The notes under the pieces were generated by a model, which saw nothing but the letters and a program-made list of their open reading frames with translations, did not search any database and was not told where the DNA came from. From Cryptomeria japonica (Eukaryota; Streptophyta; Pinopsida; Cupressales; Cupressaceae), in contig NC_081411.1 of assembly GCF_030272615.1 (NCBI RefSeq), positions 181,748,977-181,812,976 of the forward strand: a stretch of DNA of 64,000 nt. The letters run 5' to 3'. Every line of letters begins with the position of its first letter. Positions within the stretch are counted from its first letter, which is position 1. Of the stretch, positions 22,093 to 33,591 are shown piece by piece. The position numbers and the translations under genes are program-made.

Positions 22093-23149
22093 TATTGGTA
22101 TTTTGGTATGGTTTTGTCATTGATGTCAACACCTGCTAGATACACCCACTTTGGAGATCCAACAACATTCACTGGCAAACAGTAAACTGTGCAAACAATT
22201 ACTGGTATATGGTTAACCGGTAGGATATAATGTTCACCGGTACCTACAATGACATGGAAGACACTTGGTAATGTCGAAGACATCATGTGGACACTTTACT
22301 TTGAAGTAATAATCATTGGTATATTCTCATTTGCATATTTGCTTTTACCGGCAAATAGGTCCAGGTTATCTAGGATTACACCGACAGGTTTATCTTTTCC
22401 AGATCAGCATGGCACGCTATGGAGATGATTTATTATTGTTGTAAATGCATTAAGCTGACATGTTCAATCAGTTATTGCATCGGATATTGTATTATTTGTA
22501 AATGTTTTTATTGTAATATCTTGTAGAGCTGACCTACTAAAATTGGTCTTAGGGTATGGTATAAATGTAAGATCTTATTTGTAAGATCAAGTGTGGAATG
22601 CGGAAAAATATTTAAGGAAGGGTATATGCGAGATCAAGTAGAGATATACATGAAGACATCATTTGAAGGTGAAGTTAGGTTTTTATAGAAGCATATCAGC
22701 ATTACACCGGTACTGAATCCAGCATATGAAGATGCTATTTTGTGCAGTACATTCTCATTGGATTTAACCATCCAACTGTAGTCAGTGTGACTCCCATTTG
22801 TGATTGAGCAATGAGCTCTAGGCTGTTGGCCTTTCTGCATGTGCAGACCCCTCTTTGTACACTTACTATCTACAGTAGTATCATCTGATTGTGGGTAAGG
22901 TTTCCCACAGTGGTTTTTCCCCTTACAGGGTTTCCACGTACAAATATTGGTGTCATGTGTTGTGGATGACTTTATGTTTATGTTTCATGCATTAATTCTT
23001 ACCAGTATAGAAATTTTCTATTAACACTGTTTACCGGCATACTTAATTGTCTTACCGGTATTAAGCATTAAGTTGATTAATAAGATTTTGATTTGAATTT
23101 ATTTAACAACTGATTCACCCCCCCCTCTCAGTTGTCTTCGAGACCTACA
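22093..23149 (+). repeat. 5' LTR of element F
   Basis: Ends CCTACA directly before the primer site. It contains TATAAAT (22560-22566), ACCGGT-type palindromes, a CTCTAGGCTGTTGGCC..TGCATGTGCAG block shared with the B, C1 and C2 LTRs, and the terminal CACCCCCCCCTCTCAG block. Confidence 0.85.
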
Positions 23150-23151
23150 AT

Positions 23152-23164
23152 TGGTATCAGAGCC
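23152..23164 (+). other. Primer-binding site of element F (initiator Met tRNA)
   Basis: TGGTATCAGAGCC two bases inside the LTR, the standard plant Copia primer site. Confidence 0.9.
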
Positions 23165-23207
23165 TAGTCCCCTTTTTGCAAGAAGTTTAACAACTTGAGG
23201 AGATCCA

Positions 23208-26029
23208 ATGTCTACTAATTATTTCAGAAAGGATAGTCCTAAACTTGATGGAACCAACTATGGAATATGGAAAATTAGAATGGAGACACATCTGAATTGC
23301 ATTGGTAAAGACATCTGGGAAGTTACTAAGAATGGTTATACTACTGCTGTAGCTAGTCAGACTGCTCCCAATACTTTAGCTAAAGATGAAGAAAATGATT
23401 GCAAAGCAAGAGGAGCACTTTTGATTGCATTATCAGATCAACAAATCATGGGATTATCAGATAGATCCACTGCAAAAGCTATTTGAGATCATTTGGAAAC
23501 ATTGAATGAAGGAGATTCCAGAGTCAAAATTGCAAAACTTGAAAGCTTCCAAGTCAGGTATGAACATCTAAAAATGGAAGAAGATGAAAGGATTTATGCT
23601 TTTATGGAAAGAGTAAATGAAATTGTTTTGGGTATCAAATGTTGTGGAGGAACCTTGAGTGAAGATGAGATTGTTTCAAAAATCTTAAGAGGTTTGCCAC
23701 CAGCATATAAAATGAAGGTTACTGCTATTAATGAGTTGAGAACAATGCCTAATACATCAGTAACTAGGGATACATTGATTGGAAAACTTTCAGATTTTGA
23801 AATTGAGGAATTTGGTCTTGTTGCTACTATAAAAATTGATTTGGCCTTCAAAGCATCAACATCATCTGCTCCATCTTTTGACAAATCAGACTAGAGAGCC
23901 TTTTATGCAAGAGAACTTGAAGAAACCAGGAAGAAGAATGAAGAGCTTGAAGAACTTGAAGCACTATTTGCAAGAAAAATGCCAAAAGGTCCAATTGGAA
24001 GTAAGTATGAAGGTAAAGCACCCTTTAAATGCTTCAACTACAATAAGATTGGTCATATGGCTTCAAGATGTCCTGATAGACATGCTAGACTAAGAGAAGA
24101 AGCTGGAAGGACATACAAACCTAATCCTGAATATCAAAGATACAAAATTAAGAGAAACAAAGATAAATCTTGTTACATTGCTGATGAAGGTGTGGTTGAT
24201 GATTCTGATGAGGATCCAGCAGACAATGGATGGGTCTTTGTTTCTATAACAGAAGATCAACTGGTACCTATTAATCAACCAGTAGAACAAGCCCTAGCAG
24301 CTAAAGTTGAATCAAATGATGAATGGATTATTGACTCAGGATGCTCACATCACATGATTGGAGAGAAAGGTAAATTCTTGAACTTTCAAGAATACAATGG
24401 AGGTTTAGTAAGATTCGAAGATGACAAAGCCTATTCAATCAAAGGTAAGGGTTCAATATCTCTTGATGGTAAACATAACACTGACAATGTCTACTATGTT
24501 GAAGGATTAAAACATAATCTTTTAAGTGTTGATCAATTAGTCGAGAAAGGTTTTCAGTTACAATTTAAAAATGGAAAGTGCAAAATCATGAATAGAACTG
24601 GTTTGGAAATTGCAACCAGTAATTAGACTAGAGGTAATATCTTTCATTTGAATAACAGTGAAAAGGCATGCTTAATTGCACATATAGATGAATGTTGGCT
24701 ATGGCATAAAAGACTATGTCATGTAAATTTTGGTTGCATGGTAAAAATCAGTACTTCTAAGGCAGTTAGAGATCTACCTAAAATTTTGAAACCTCAGAAT
24801 ACAATTTGCAAGGAATGTCAATTTGGAAAATAGGTTAGAGCTAGTTTCAAAAGTATTCCAGAAAAATCCAATAATGCTCTTGATTTAATTCACACTAATT
24901 TATGTGGTCCAGCTAGAACTAAAAGTTTACAAGGTGATAGATATTTCATGCTAATTATTGATGATTATTCTAGAATGTGTTGGGTTACTTTTCTCAGAGA
25001 AAAGTCAGAAGCACTTGGGAAGTTCAAACTATTCAAAGCAATGGTTTAAAATGAAAATGGTAAGAAAATTAAATGTTTAAGATCAGATCAAGGAGGAGAA
25101 TTCACATCTAGAGATTTTAATACATTCTATGAAGTAAATGGAATCAAAATAATATTATCAGCACCTCGGACACCACAACAGAATGGAGTTGTTGAAAGGA
25201 AAAACAAAACTATTTTGGATGCAGCAAGAAGTATGTTATCAGAAGCAAATCTACCACATGTGTACTCGAGAGAGGCAGTAAGAATTGCTGTCTATACATT
25301 CAACAAAGTTCACATCAAAGGTGAAACCGGTAAGACCCCTCATGAACTATGGTTTGGTAATACTCCTAGTCTTAAGTATTTCAGAATTTTTGGAAGTAAA
25401 TGTTATATTAGAAGAGATGAGTATATTGGCAAGTTTGATCCTAGAAGTGATGAAGGAATATTTCTTGGTTATTCATCTAAGAGTAAATCTTATAGATGTT
25501 TTAATAAAAGATTACAGAAAATTGTTGAAAGTACAAATGTAAAAATTGATGAACAATTCAGAGGAACTTCAAGGTATATAGACTCTGAACTGGTAATAGA
25601 AATTATGACAAATGAACCAACAGTAAATCCACCAGTACAGAATGATGATCCAGTTACTCTGGTATCATCAGAGGATTCCACAGTAATTGAAGAACAACAA
25701 CAAACTAAGACACCCCGGTATGTAAGACTGAATCATTCTGAAGATCAGATAATTGGAAGAAAATTTAAAGGAGTCATGACAAGAGGAATATTGGCGAATG
25801 AAGAGGTATGTCTCATTTCTCAAATTGAACCATTATCTATCAATGAGGCATGTGAAGATAAATTTTGGATTAAAGATATGGAAGAAGAATTAGGACAAAT
25901 TGAGAAAAATAATACTTGGACATTAGTTCGCCGGCCTGAAAATAAAAATGTAATTGGAACCAAATGGGTATTTAGAAATAAACTCAATGAAGATGGTAAG
26001 GTTGTCAGAAATAAAGCAAGACTAGTGTG
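23208..26029 (+). pseudogene. Element F gag-pol, proximal part
   Basis: One frame from ATG 23208 (MSTNYFRKDSPKLDGTNYG, typical Copia gag N-terminus) with stops at 23484 (TGA), 23892, 24624, 24831 (all TAG) and 25047 (TAA). Domains in order: gag; a zinc knuckle CFNYNKIGHMASRC at about 24030-24072 with Tyr in place of the second Cys; protease WIIDSGCSHHM at about 24324-24356; the GAG pre-integrase block LWHKRL..H; integrase, with LIHTNLCGP where Asp is expected in place of Asn, IDDYSR and NGVVERKN; then the start of reverse transcriptase (W..AMEEEL-like, NTWTLV, GTKWVF, NKARLVC). It ends where solo LTR D1 is inserted. The stops and the changed integrase residue make it non-functional. Confidence 0.88.
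26025..26029. repeat. Target-site duplication (left) of solo LTR D1
   Basis: GTGTG before TGTAGTCAC. The identical GTGTG lies at 27908-27912. Confidence 0.9.
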
Positions 26030-27907
26030 TGTAGTCACATAAATCTGTCCACTTAATTAAATGAATACTTAGTATTTATTTTATTACTTAACCATCAATT
26101 AATAATTAATTAAATTAATATTTAATTAATTCATCATAACCCTCTTCTCCTATTAATTAAATAAATTATTCAATTTATTTGATTTAATTCACTTAACCAA
26201 ATTCAGACCATTAATTAAATAAATAAATCATATTTATTTAATTAAATATTCTCTCACATTTAAATAAATTAATATTTATTTAAATCCCCCAAAATCCCAC
26301 CTCTCACATTTAAATAAATTAACATTTATTTAAATCACCTTTATCCTCTACCCACTTGCATTTTCCTACAAATGCAAGTTGCACAATTATTTTAAATAAA
26401 TAATTTATTTAAATCACCTTTATCCTCCACCCACTTGTATTTTCCTACAAAAGCAAGTTGCACAACTATTTTAAATAAATTATTTATTTAAAATCCTATT
26501 TATCCTCACCCACTTGAAACCTTTAATGGTTTCCCTTAAAGTATTCAAACTTGATGGCTTTAAAGTCTTCAAACTTGATGGCTTCCTTCTATAGTCTTCT
26601 TAAGCCTTTAATGGTTTCCCTTAAAGTCTTCAAACTTGATGGCTTTAAACTTAATGGCTTCCCTTAAAGTCTTCTTAAGACTTTAAGGGTTTTCCTTAAA
26701 AGTCTTCAAGCCTTTAATGGTTTCCCTCAAAGTCTTCAAGCATTTTAATGCTTTATCTTCATTTTTCTCATTTAAATAAATTAATACTTATTTGAATATT
26801 TATCCAAATGCAAATTACACCATTTAATTGAAATAAATGATTTTATTTTAATTGAAAATACCAAAATTTCTCCCACTTGCATTTTCCTACAAAATCCACT
26901 TGCATGCCTAAACCCCTTCTAGAATTTTTTAATCACTTCTAAATAACCTAACCCCTTCTCTAAACTTTGTCACATTCCTAAGCAAAAGGGAAGTCACTTC
27001 TCAAACCCTCAAAGTATTTGATAACCATTAAAGGCTTTCAACCTTCAACCACTAAATGGCTCAAAGTCTTTGATAACCATTGAAGGCTTTCAACCTTCAA
27101 CCACTTAATCCCCAAAGTCTCCAATAACCATTAATGGTTACCTCAAACCCTCCCACATGGTTAAAACATTTGTTTTGACTCAACCTCTACCCAACCCAAA
27201 GGTCTCATCAGGCCATTAATGCTTTGACCATGATTATGTCTTAAACATTTGCACAAAGGTTTATCCTTGGATTAACTCTTAATCCAGTGGGTAATCTTAA
27301 TTTGGACTTGACCCTTAGCCTCTAGATAACCATGAGGTCTTCTCAGGCCTTTAATGCCTCCAACCTCTTCTCTCAACCCAATCCTATGTTGACACTTGTC
27401 ACCATTTTATTGGTGCCAATTGTGCACATGGATCCCCAACTTTCAAACTTGGCCCTTGATTAAACCATTCAATCTTAACCCTTCATTTCCCCATTTCTTC
27501 TATAAATAGAACCCTTCTCCTCAAGCAAAAGAGGAAGCATTTAGAGTATTGTTGTTATACTGGCATTAGCATAGAGCTTTTTCATAGCATCACTATCTAC
27601 ACTTGCATAGCATTTGCTTATCATATTCAACCATCTTGAATCTCCATATGGCATCCATGGCTAGTGCTAAAAGCTGAGAGCTACACTCATTTGGGACTTG
27701 GAGAGGAGAGGAACAAGGGAGGAGCAACTATGAACATCTTGATTAGCTATTTTATTCTATGTTTATATGCTTTTTATTTCATGCTTCATATCTCTCTTGA
27801 TATGCCTGTTTAGGATAATCTTTTGTTGCTAACACTAACGTTTGTTTCTTGTGCTCTTGTGTGTGTTGCCATCAAACAGATTTTCTAATCCTTTTTGTAG
27901 AGCATCA
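26030..27907 (+). mobile_element. Solo LTR D1 inside element F reverse transcriptase
   Basis: An 1878-bp TG...CA unit (TGTAGTCACATAAATC ... GTAGAGCATCA) flanked by GTGTG duplications. The Copia reverse-transcriptase frame stops at its left end and resumes at its right end. No internal region, coding sequence or second LTR is present, so it is a solo LTR left by LTR-LTR recombination. TATA box TATAAATA at 27501-27508. It contains AT-rich palindromes, a 79-bp tandem pair (about 26337-26495) and a CTTCAAACTTGATGGCTTT-type repeat tract (about 26530-26760). A relative lies at 36160-37581. Confidence 0.9.
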
Positions 27908-29246
27908 GTGTGTAAGGGATATTCTCAGAAAGAAGGAGTTGATTACAATGAAACCTTTCCACCGGTAGCCAAAATTGAGGCAGTTAGATTATTCTTGGCC
28001 TTTGTAGCTCACAAGGATTACAAAGTTTATCAAATGGATATTAAATGTGCATTTTTGAATGGAGATCTTGAAGAGGAAGTCTATATTGAACAACTTGATG
28101 GATTTTCTTTGACAAATGACAATGATATGGTTTGCAGATTAAGAAAAGCTCTGTATGGATTAAAACAAGCCCCAAGAGCTTGGTATGCAAGATTGGATAA
28201 GTATCTTTTAAAGATTGGTTTTACTAAAGGAAATGCAGATAACAATTTATATTACAAAGTAACTAATGATGACATCTTGATTATGGAAGTATTTGTTCAT
28301 GATAAAATCTTTGGAGGAGAAGATGGATTATGCAAAGAATTTTCTCTTAAAATGCAGCATGAATTTGAAATGTCTATGATTGGAGAAATAAAATTCTTTT
28401 TTAGGTTTGCAAATTTTACAGATTGATAAAGGCATATTTTTGAATCAATCTAAGTACTTGAAGGAGCTACTCAAGAAATTTGGGATGGAGAACTCTAAAC
28501 CGGTAAGCACACCTATGACTACAAATGACAAATTATCTCAAAGGGATGAATCTACACCTATTAATCCAACTAGATACAAATCTATGATGGGAGGTTTACT
28601 GTATTTGACATAAACCAAACCTGATATTATGAATGCAATATGTATAGTTTCTAGATTTCAATGTAATCCTAGGGAAAATCATGAATCAGCAGTAAAAAGA
28701 ATTTTCCGGTACTTACAAGGCACAACAAATCTTGGACTATGGTATCCTAAAGATGAAAATTTTGATCTATATGCATACACGGATGCAAATTGGGCAAGAG
28801 ATGTGGATGATAGAAAAAGCACCACTAGAGGAGCATTCTTTCTTAGAAAGAGATTAGTTTCTTGGTTAAGTAAGAAATAGAGTTGTACATCCTTATCAAT
28901 AGTAGAATCAGAATATGTTGCAACAGCAACAAACTATACACAGGTACTTTGGCTTAAACAAATGTTGAAAGACATAAAAGTAAAATGCAAGGAACCTATT
29001 ACTAACTATTGTGATAACACTGCAACAATTGATATATCTAAGAATCCAGTATTACATTCTAAAACAAAACATGTTTCTATCAAACTAAATTTTATAAGGG
29101 AAAAAGTTGAAGAAAAGGAGATAAAACTGGTTTATGTGAATACTAAAGAATAGCTTGCAGATAATTTCACAAAACCTTTGCCTAAGGAAACTTTTGAGTA
29201 TCTCAGAGATTAGCTCAGAGTCTTAGCTCCACCCGTAGAGACTTAG
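27908..29246 (+). pseudogene. Element F pol, distal part: reverse transcriptase and RNase H
   Basis: Continues the Copia reverse transcriptase with KGYSQKEGVDYNETFPPVAK, YQMDIKCAFLNGDLEEEVYI and LRKALYGLKQAPRAWY. The catalytic YVDD-like site reads FVHDKIFGG at about 28291-28318, so one catalytic Asp is lost. A run of T at about 28397-28402 shifts the frame before LQILQIDKGIFLNQSKY. RNase H follows (YAYTDANWA..DDRKSTTRGAFF, SIVESEYVA, NPVLHSKTKHVSIK). Stops are at 28611 (TAA), 28878, 29151 and 29211 (TAG), with the likely natural stop at 29244-29246. Confidence 0.87.
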
Positions 29247-29633
29247 ATAGTTGATGATTATCATCAACCGGCATAATTAAATGGACAAATCTTTTATTTC
29301 GGTATTTGATGAGGAAGCTACCTCCCAGGGGGAGTAGTTGGTATATCGAATTGGTTGGTATTTTGTATGAACTTGATCTTTTTTTTACTTTGGCATTTGA
29401 CGTCAGAGGGGGAGAGATATATGGAAAAACATTAGGGAGAGATAAAACATTAGGGAGAGATGTATGAAAATGAATTATCTTTTTGAGGAGAGATTGGTAT
29501 GAGAGTTTGGTATAAACACATATTACTCCTAGGGGGAGAAATGGAGATTGTTGATTTTTGTACTTGGCATTTCTGTTTTGGCACTTTGATGGTTTTTCCA
29601 TCTTGTGTTGCCATCAATGCCAAAGGGGGAGAT
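29247..29633 (+). other. Element F 3' non-coding region with repeated polypurine tracts
   Basis: At least four GGGGGAG-containing tracts: CCAGGGGGAGTAG (about 29326-29338), CAGAGGGGGAGAG (about 29404-29416), CTAGGGGGAGAA (about 29528-29539), and CAAAGGGGGAGA (29621-29632) abutting the LTR. Repeated polypurine tracts are described in Sirevirus-type Copia elements. Confidence 0.75.
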
Positions 29634-29759
29634 TGTTGTTATTTTGGTATGGTTTTGTCATTGATGTCAACACCTGCTAAATACACCCACTTTGAAGATC
29701 TAGCAACATTCACTGGCAAATAGTAAACTGTGCAAATAGTTACCGATATATGGTTAATC
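29634..29759 (+). repeat. Truncated 3' LTR of element F
   Basis: Matches the first about 125 bp of 22093-23149, then switches at TTAA(C/T)CG into duplicated element E sequence. Confidence 0.85.
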
Positions 29760-29997
29760 GACTGAACACTTTTGATTTACTTTTAAGAAAGTACATAAAT
29801 GCCCTTCTTGAATAATCATCTACAATAGATACATAGTATTTAGACTTAGACAAAGAAGGTACATCCACTGGACCAAACACATTAGGGTGAATATAATTCA
29901 GAATATCAGAAGACTTATGAGAACTGGAATAAAACTGATCACGGTTATGTTTTCCATATATGTAATGTTCATAGAAATCAAACTCAAAACTACAATC
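29759..29997 (-). repeat. About 240-bp segment of element E duplicated around element F (right copy)
   Basis: Copy of 21853-22092. From 29998 onward the E sequence continues without repetition. Confidence 0.9.
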
Positions 29998-31350
29998 ATC
30001 CAGAACTTCAACTAGATTTTTATTCTTCAAGGATTTTAAACCTTTTTCACCTATGTGGCCTAACCTATTATGCCAAAGCATTGTTTTCACAGTAGGAAGT
30101 TTATCTTCCAATGAATTAGCATTATGTATCATTATAGTTGTCTTAATTGAATTTTTAGAGGCCATATTAAAACATATAGGTTCAACATTCAACTTATATA
30201 AAGTACCAAAATGATCACCCTTTGCCAATACAATGGAGCCCCTAGTCATCTTGCAACCACCAGAAACAAATGTAACTTGTACTCCAGCATCATTAATTTT
30301 ACTTACAGAGAGAAGATTTCTAGCCAGACCTGGTATATGAAGAACTCCATTTATCCCCTTCACTCTACCATCTGGGAACTGAATTTTGATTCTGCCTCTC
30401 CCTATAATCTCCAATGTATAATCACTAGCCAACTATACCTTTCCACTAGCATATGGTTCATATTTTGAGAACCACTCCTTGTGGGAGGTCATGTGGAAAT
30501 ATGCACTAGAATCTACTAACCAGGTGTCATATGAAGTAGGTACTGCCAGGGCTGCTACAAATGCATCTACATCACTTTGAGAAGATTCAGTGTCAGAATA
30601 ATTCTTCTTATTCTCCTCCTTGCAATCCTTTTGGATATGCCCTTTCTACCCATAGTTTCAACACTTCACCTTTGAATTCTTGCTTGGAGATTTAAATCTC
30701 TCTTGAGACTTGAACTTCTTGCCTTTCTTCTTGTCTTTGTCCTTCGATCTTCCTCGAACAAAGAGTGCATCTTTTGTCATTTTAGAAGAATTATTCCTTA
30801 TTTATTTTGACAAAAGAGTATTAACCACAGTATCCACCTTGAGCTAGGTCGTAGTACTATTGATAGCCATCACTAAGTGTTCCCAAGAGTAAGGCAATGA
30901 ACACAACAACAACATGCAACGTTCTTCTTCCTGGATGGACACACCAACATAAGTTAATTATGCAAGAACCATCTTGAATTCATTTAAGTGGTCTGCCAAT
31001 GGTGTTCCTGCATCCATCTTCAGAGAGTACAACTTCTTCCTCAAGAAAAGTTTATTCACCAAGGGTTTGCCTTGATAAATATCTCCCAACTTTTTCCAAA
31101 GAATATCTATAGTCTTCTCCTCATGGACGTTTAACAGAATAGAATCAACAAGACATAGCCTGATTAAACCCCTTGCCTTCTGATCAGCTAGATCACAATC
31201 TTCTTGCTTCATGCCTGAAGGCTTAGAAGTTACAGTCACAATACCCCAAAGATCTTTATCGACCAACAAGTCTTCCATCTTGAGTTTCCATAGTTCAAAA
31301 CTAGAACCATTAAACTTCTCCATGTCTATGCACACTGAGGTGCTTGCCAT
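29998..31350 (-). pseudogene. Element E gag, protease and proximal integrase
   Basis: From ATG 31350 on the minus strand: a Copia gag (MEKFNGSSFELWKLKMEDLL, KLGDIYQGKPLVNKLFLRKKLY) to a TAA near 30957. It continues with a knuckle reading C-stop-NYG-stop-KGHIQKDC (about 30655-30614), a protease WLVDSSAYFHMTSHKEWF in which the DSG glycine is Ser (about 30525-30470), and LPTVKTMLWHNRLGHIGEKG of the pre-integrase domain. It is interrupted at 29997 by the F-associated duplication. No frame survives intact. Confidence 0.85.
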
Positions 31351-31449
31351 CCCAAACTATAAAACAAGTAGACACTCTGCAAGACTCCCACTAAAACAGG
31401 ACTGACACAAAAAACCAACCCTACCCAACAAGGATAACAAAATGGGCCA

Positions 31450-31463
31450 AGCTTTGATACTAC
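31450..31463 (-). other. Primer-binding site of element E (degenerate initiator Met)
   Basis: TAGTATCAAAGC on the minus strand just inside the 5' LTR, two changes from TGGTATCAGAGC. Confidence 0.7.
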
Positions 31464-31464
31464 T

Positions 31465-32704
31465 TGGAAGGAAAGCAAGTGTGGAAATTTGCTTCCCTAA
31501 TGTCAATTTGTAGGGAAGAATAGACTAGTGTATACAATTTTTCAACATTTACAGAATATGGCACAAGCATGAGCATACACAATAAACAACATAGAGATAT
31601 AACACACAGAGTTAATGTGGGAAAACCTTTTCGGGAGAAAAACCCACCAGCAACAGATGATTGACTTTATTAATAGTATGTCAAAAATTAATACAATAAA
31701 GTCTAGCCTGTGGACTTCCTTGACTCTGTCATACAACCATTTCAGATTAACATACAATAGTTACAGAACGCTCAATATCTATCGTAACTTGTAACCTTAC
31801 ATTTAGTTCACATTTTTCTTCAAATACCAAACTGGTCGACGATTTATCTAAGAAACTGCACCAATGGCTTGAAGTCTAACCGTTTGCCTGCATTAGTTTG
31901 CATTCATGGAAAATCAATTATCCAACATGTAATAAGGAGGTGAGTTGTTTCGTATTCAAATACACTGATAGTGGCATCCTTAGTGTCCGAGAGGTACCCT
32001 TTTTGGATCTCGGTTCGATCTGGCTCTCGTAGTCAGTCTTCGCTCCATTGGCCATCAATATAGCTTTCAAATAGTAAAGCCGATCACCCAATGATACCTG
32101 ATTGCCGAAGACGACTCCATCGGGTCATCGGTAAGGCATGTAAGATGTCATCCCGATCTCCGATAGACAAGAGCAGACCTCATCGGGACATTGGCACTAA
32201 CCCTACACAGTTACCCCAACATGAAATGTTATCCCAATAACCTAAGGTGGTCTCATTGGGACATCGACACAAGCATTATGAGGTTACTTAGATCTCCGAT
32301 AATAGAGAGTAGTCTCATCAGATCAAGCCCAAAAAATCTATCCCGATGAGTGAAGCACTCCGAGATAGAACAAGATAGACTTATCGGGACATCAACGTAG
32401 CCTTCAACATATTAACCCGATAGCCGATATTGACCCAATCACCGAAGGCTACTTCATCGGGTATTAGCTTAACTCCAGACCGGAACCCCTGATAGCCAAT
32501 GACAACCCGGACTGACTAAGACAGCTCCATCGGGTATCAGAATAGCTTCCAATAGGAACACCTGATAGCTGATGACAAACCCGAACCGCCTAAGACAACT
32601 CCATCGGGTCATCGACACAACTCTAATGCATTATTCCACTCTATTGTTCCATCAGTGTAGGGTAGCCCAAACAACCCAAACATGTCAACTGAATTAGAGG
32701 CACA
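31465..32704 (-). repeat. 5' LTR of element E
   Basis: Partner of 18118-19381, with the same outer tract of CCGAT/ATCGGG-bearing units (about 32060-32620). Confidence 0.85.
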
Positions 32705-32713
32705 TTTCCAACT

Positions 32714-32718
32714 ATCTT
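32714..32718. repeat. Target-site duplication (right) of element E
   Basis: ATCTT, the same as 18113-18117. Confidence 0.7.
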
Positions 32719-32755
32719 CAAGAGCTCCTTCCAACTGTTTTCTCAAACTCTCCAT
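32714..32755 (-). pseudogene. First codons of the element B gag-like ORF
   Basis: ATG at 32755 reads MESLRKQLEGALED on the minus strand, close to C1 MEMSLEKLLEVALEG (38251). It is separated from the rest (17134-18117) by element E. Confidence 0.65.
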
Positions 32756-32810
32756 CAGTACCAGTTTTAGAATCTTCCTCAAGCTATTAAGCTTTTGCTA
32801 ATAGAGGACC

Positions 32811-32825
32811 AGGCTCTGATACTAA
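32811..32825 (-). other. Primer-binding site of element B
   Basis: TAGTATCAGAGCC on the minus strand, three bases inside the 5' LTR: the initiator-Met site with one change. Confidence 0.8.
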
Positions 32826-32826
32826 T

Positions 32827-33591
32827 TGTTAGATGCAATGACAGTCCCAAAGACACTAAGAGTGGGGGGTGAATCAATTTCTAACTAGTTAATCGAATAT
32901 TTGAACTTATTTATAACTTTGCAACTTAAATTAATGTACCGATAAACAAGAAATAATGCAGCAAATAGAAATAGCAGAGACAACATAAATGCACACCATA
33001 ACACAAGATATTTTGGTGAGGAAACCTAGTGTGGGAAAAACCTCGTTGGGATTTGCAACCCACAATATTTACTCACTGGCCAATATAAATAAATATTACT
33101 TACAACATGGGCCTGCACATGCAGGAAGGCCAACAACCTAGAGCTCACTGCTTAATAGAAGAGTCTCACTGACTACAAAATGGATAATTAAATCCAATAC
33201 AATGTACTACTCAAAATAGCATCTGCAATGCTTGATTCATTACTGGTTTAAGCTCTATCATAAACCTTAACCAAAAACCTTTTGCTATCTTACATATACC
33301 AATAATAATAATCACCTATCCTTATACAAAATGATCTATCAAATCTCATACATATATAAGTCTTTACAATACATCATAGTGGCTTACAAATAATTAATTA
33401 CATTTACAATACAATTCATATAAACAAAAGTTTGTCTCATGTCATCCTGAGAGCCGGTATACTTCATTGCCGGTGCAATCTGGATGCCGATGAATGTGCC
33501 TGCTGGTGTCGGTGCCTGCAGATGTATGATGTATGTGATGCCAGTGTATGTGTAGAAACTTGTTACCGGTAGGTTGCCATCAATGACAACA
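32827..33591 (-). repeat. 5' LTR of element B
   Basis: On the minus strand it starts TGTTGTCATTGATGGCAAC and ends TGCATCTAACA before the primer site. It carries a TATATATG box (about 33352-33359), ACCGGT/GCCGGT palindromes and the GGGGGGTGAATCA block. Confidence 0.8.

Larger units (their letters stand above)
22093..29759 (+). mobile_element. Element F: Copia LTR retrotransposon inside E, with a truncated 3' LTR
   Basis: 5' LTR 22093-23149 (its first dinucleotide now TA, TG in the 3' copy), primer site, one long gag-pol frame, a 3' non-coding region with several polypurine tracts, and only about 126 bp of 3' LTR (29634-29759). The LTR stretch that can be compared differs at roughly 10 percent. 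A solo LTR (26030-27907) interrupts reverse transcriptase. Stops, a frameshift and altered catalytic residues make it inactive. Confidence 0.88.
18118..32713 (-). mobile_element. Element E: Copia LTR retrotransposon, minus strand, split by element F
   Basis: LTRs 18118-19381 (3') and 31465-32704 (5') are clearly homologous, with about 8 percent difference in the stretch I compared. Gag-pol reads leftward on the minus strand in Copia order: gag, protease, integrase, reverse transcriptase, RNase H. A few extra bases (32705-32713) separate the recognisable 5' LTR start from the ATCTT duplication. Multiple stops and at least two frameshifts show that it is dead. Confidence 0.85.
10846..33591 (-). 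mobile_element. Element B: non-autonomous Copia-type LTR element (5' LTR, gag, second ORF), heavily nested
   Basis: Read on the minus strand: 5' LTR 32827-33591, initiator-Met primer site, coiled-coil/zinc-knuckle gag (32755 to 17134, split by element E), then the second ORF (16741 leftward, split by a 3.4-kb block and cut off by element A at 10845). Between gag and the second ORF there are only about 390 bp, with no room for protease, integrase or reverse transcriptase. The 3' LTR should lie left of the window. TCAAC at 33592-33596 is the candidate target duplication. Confidence 0.75.

Noticed and set aside
26337-26495. 79-bp tandem repeats considered as a satellite
   Set aside because: Only two units, confined to a solo LTR.
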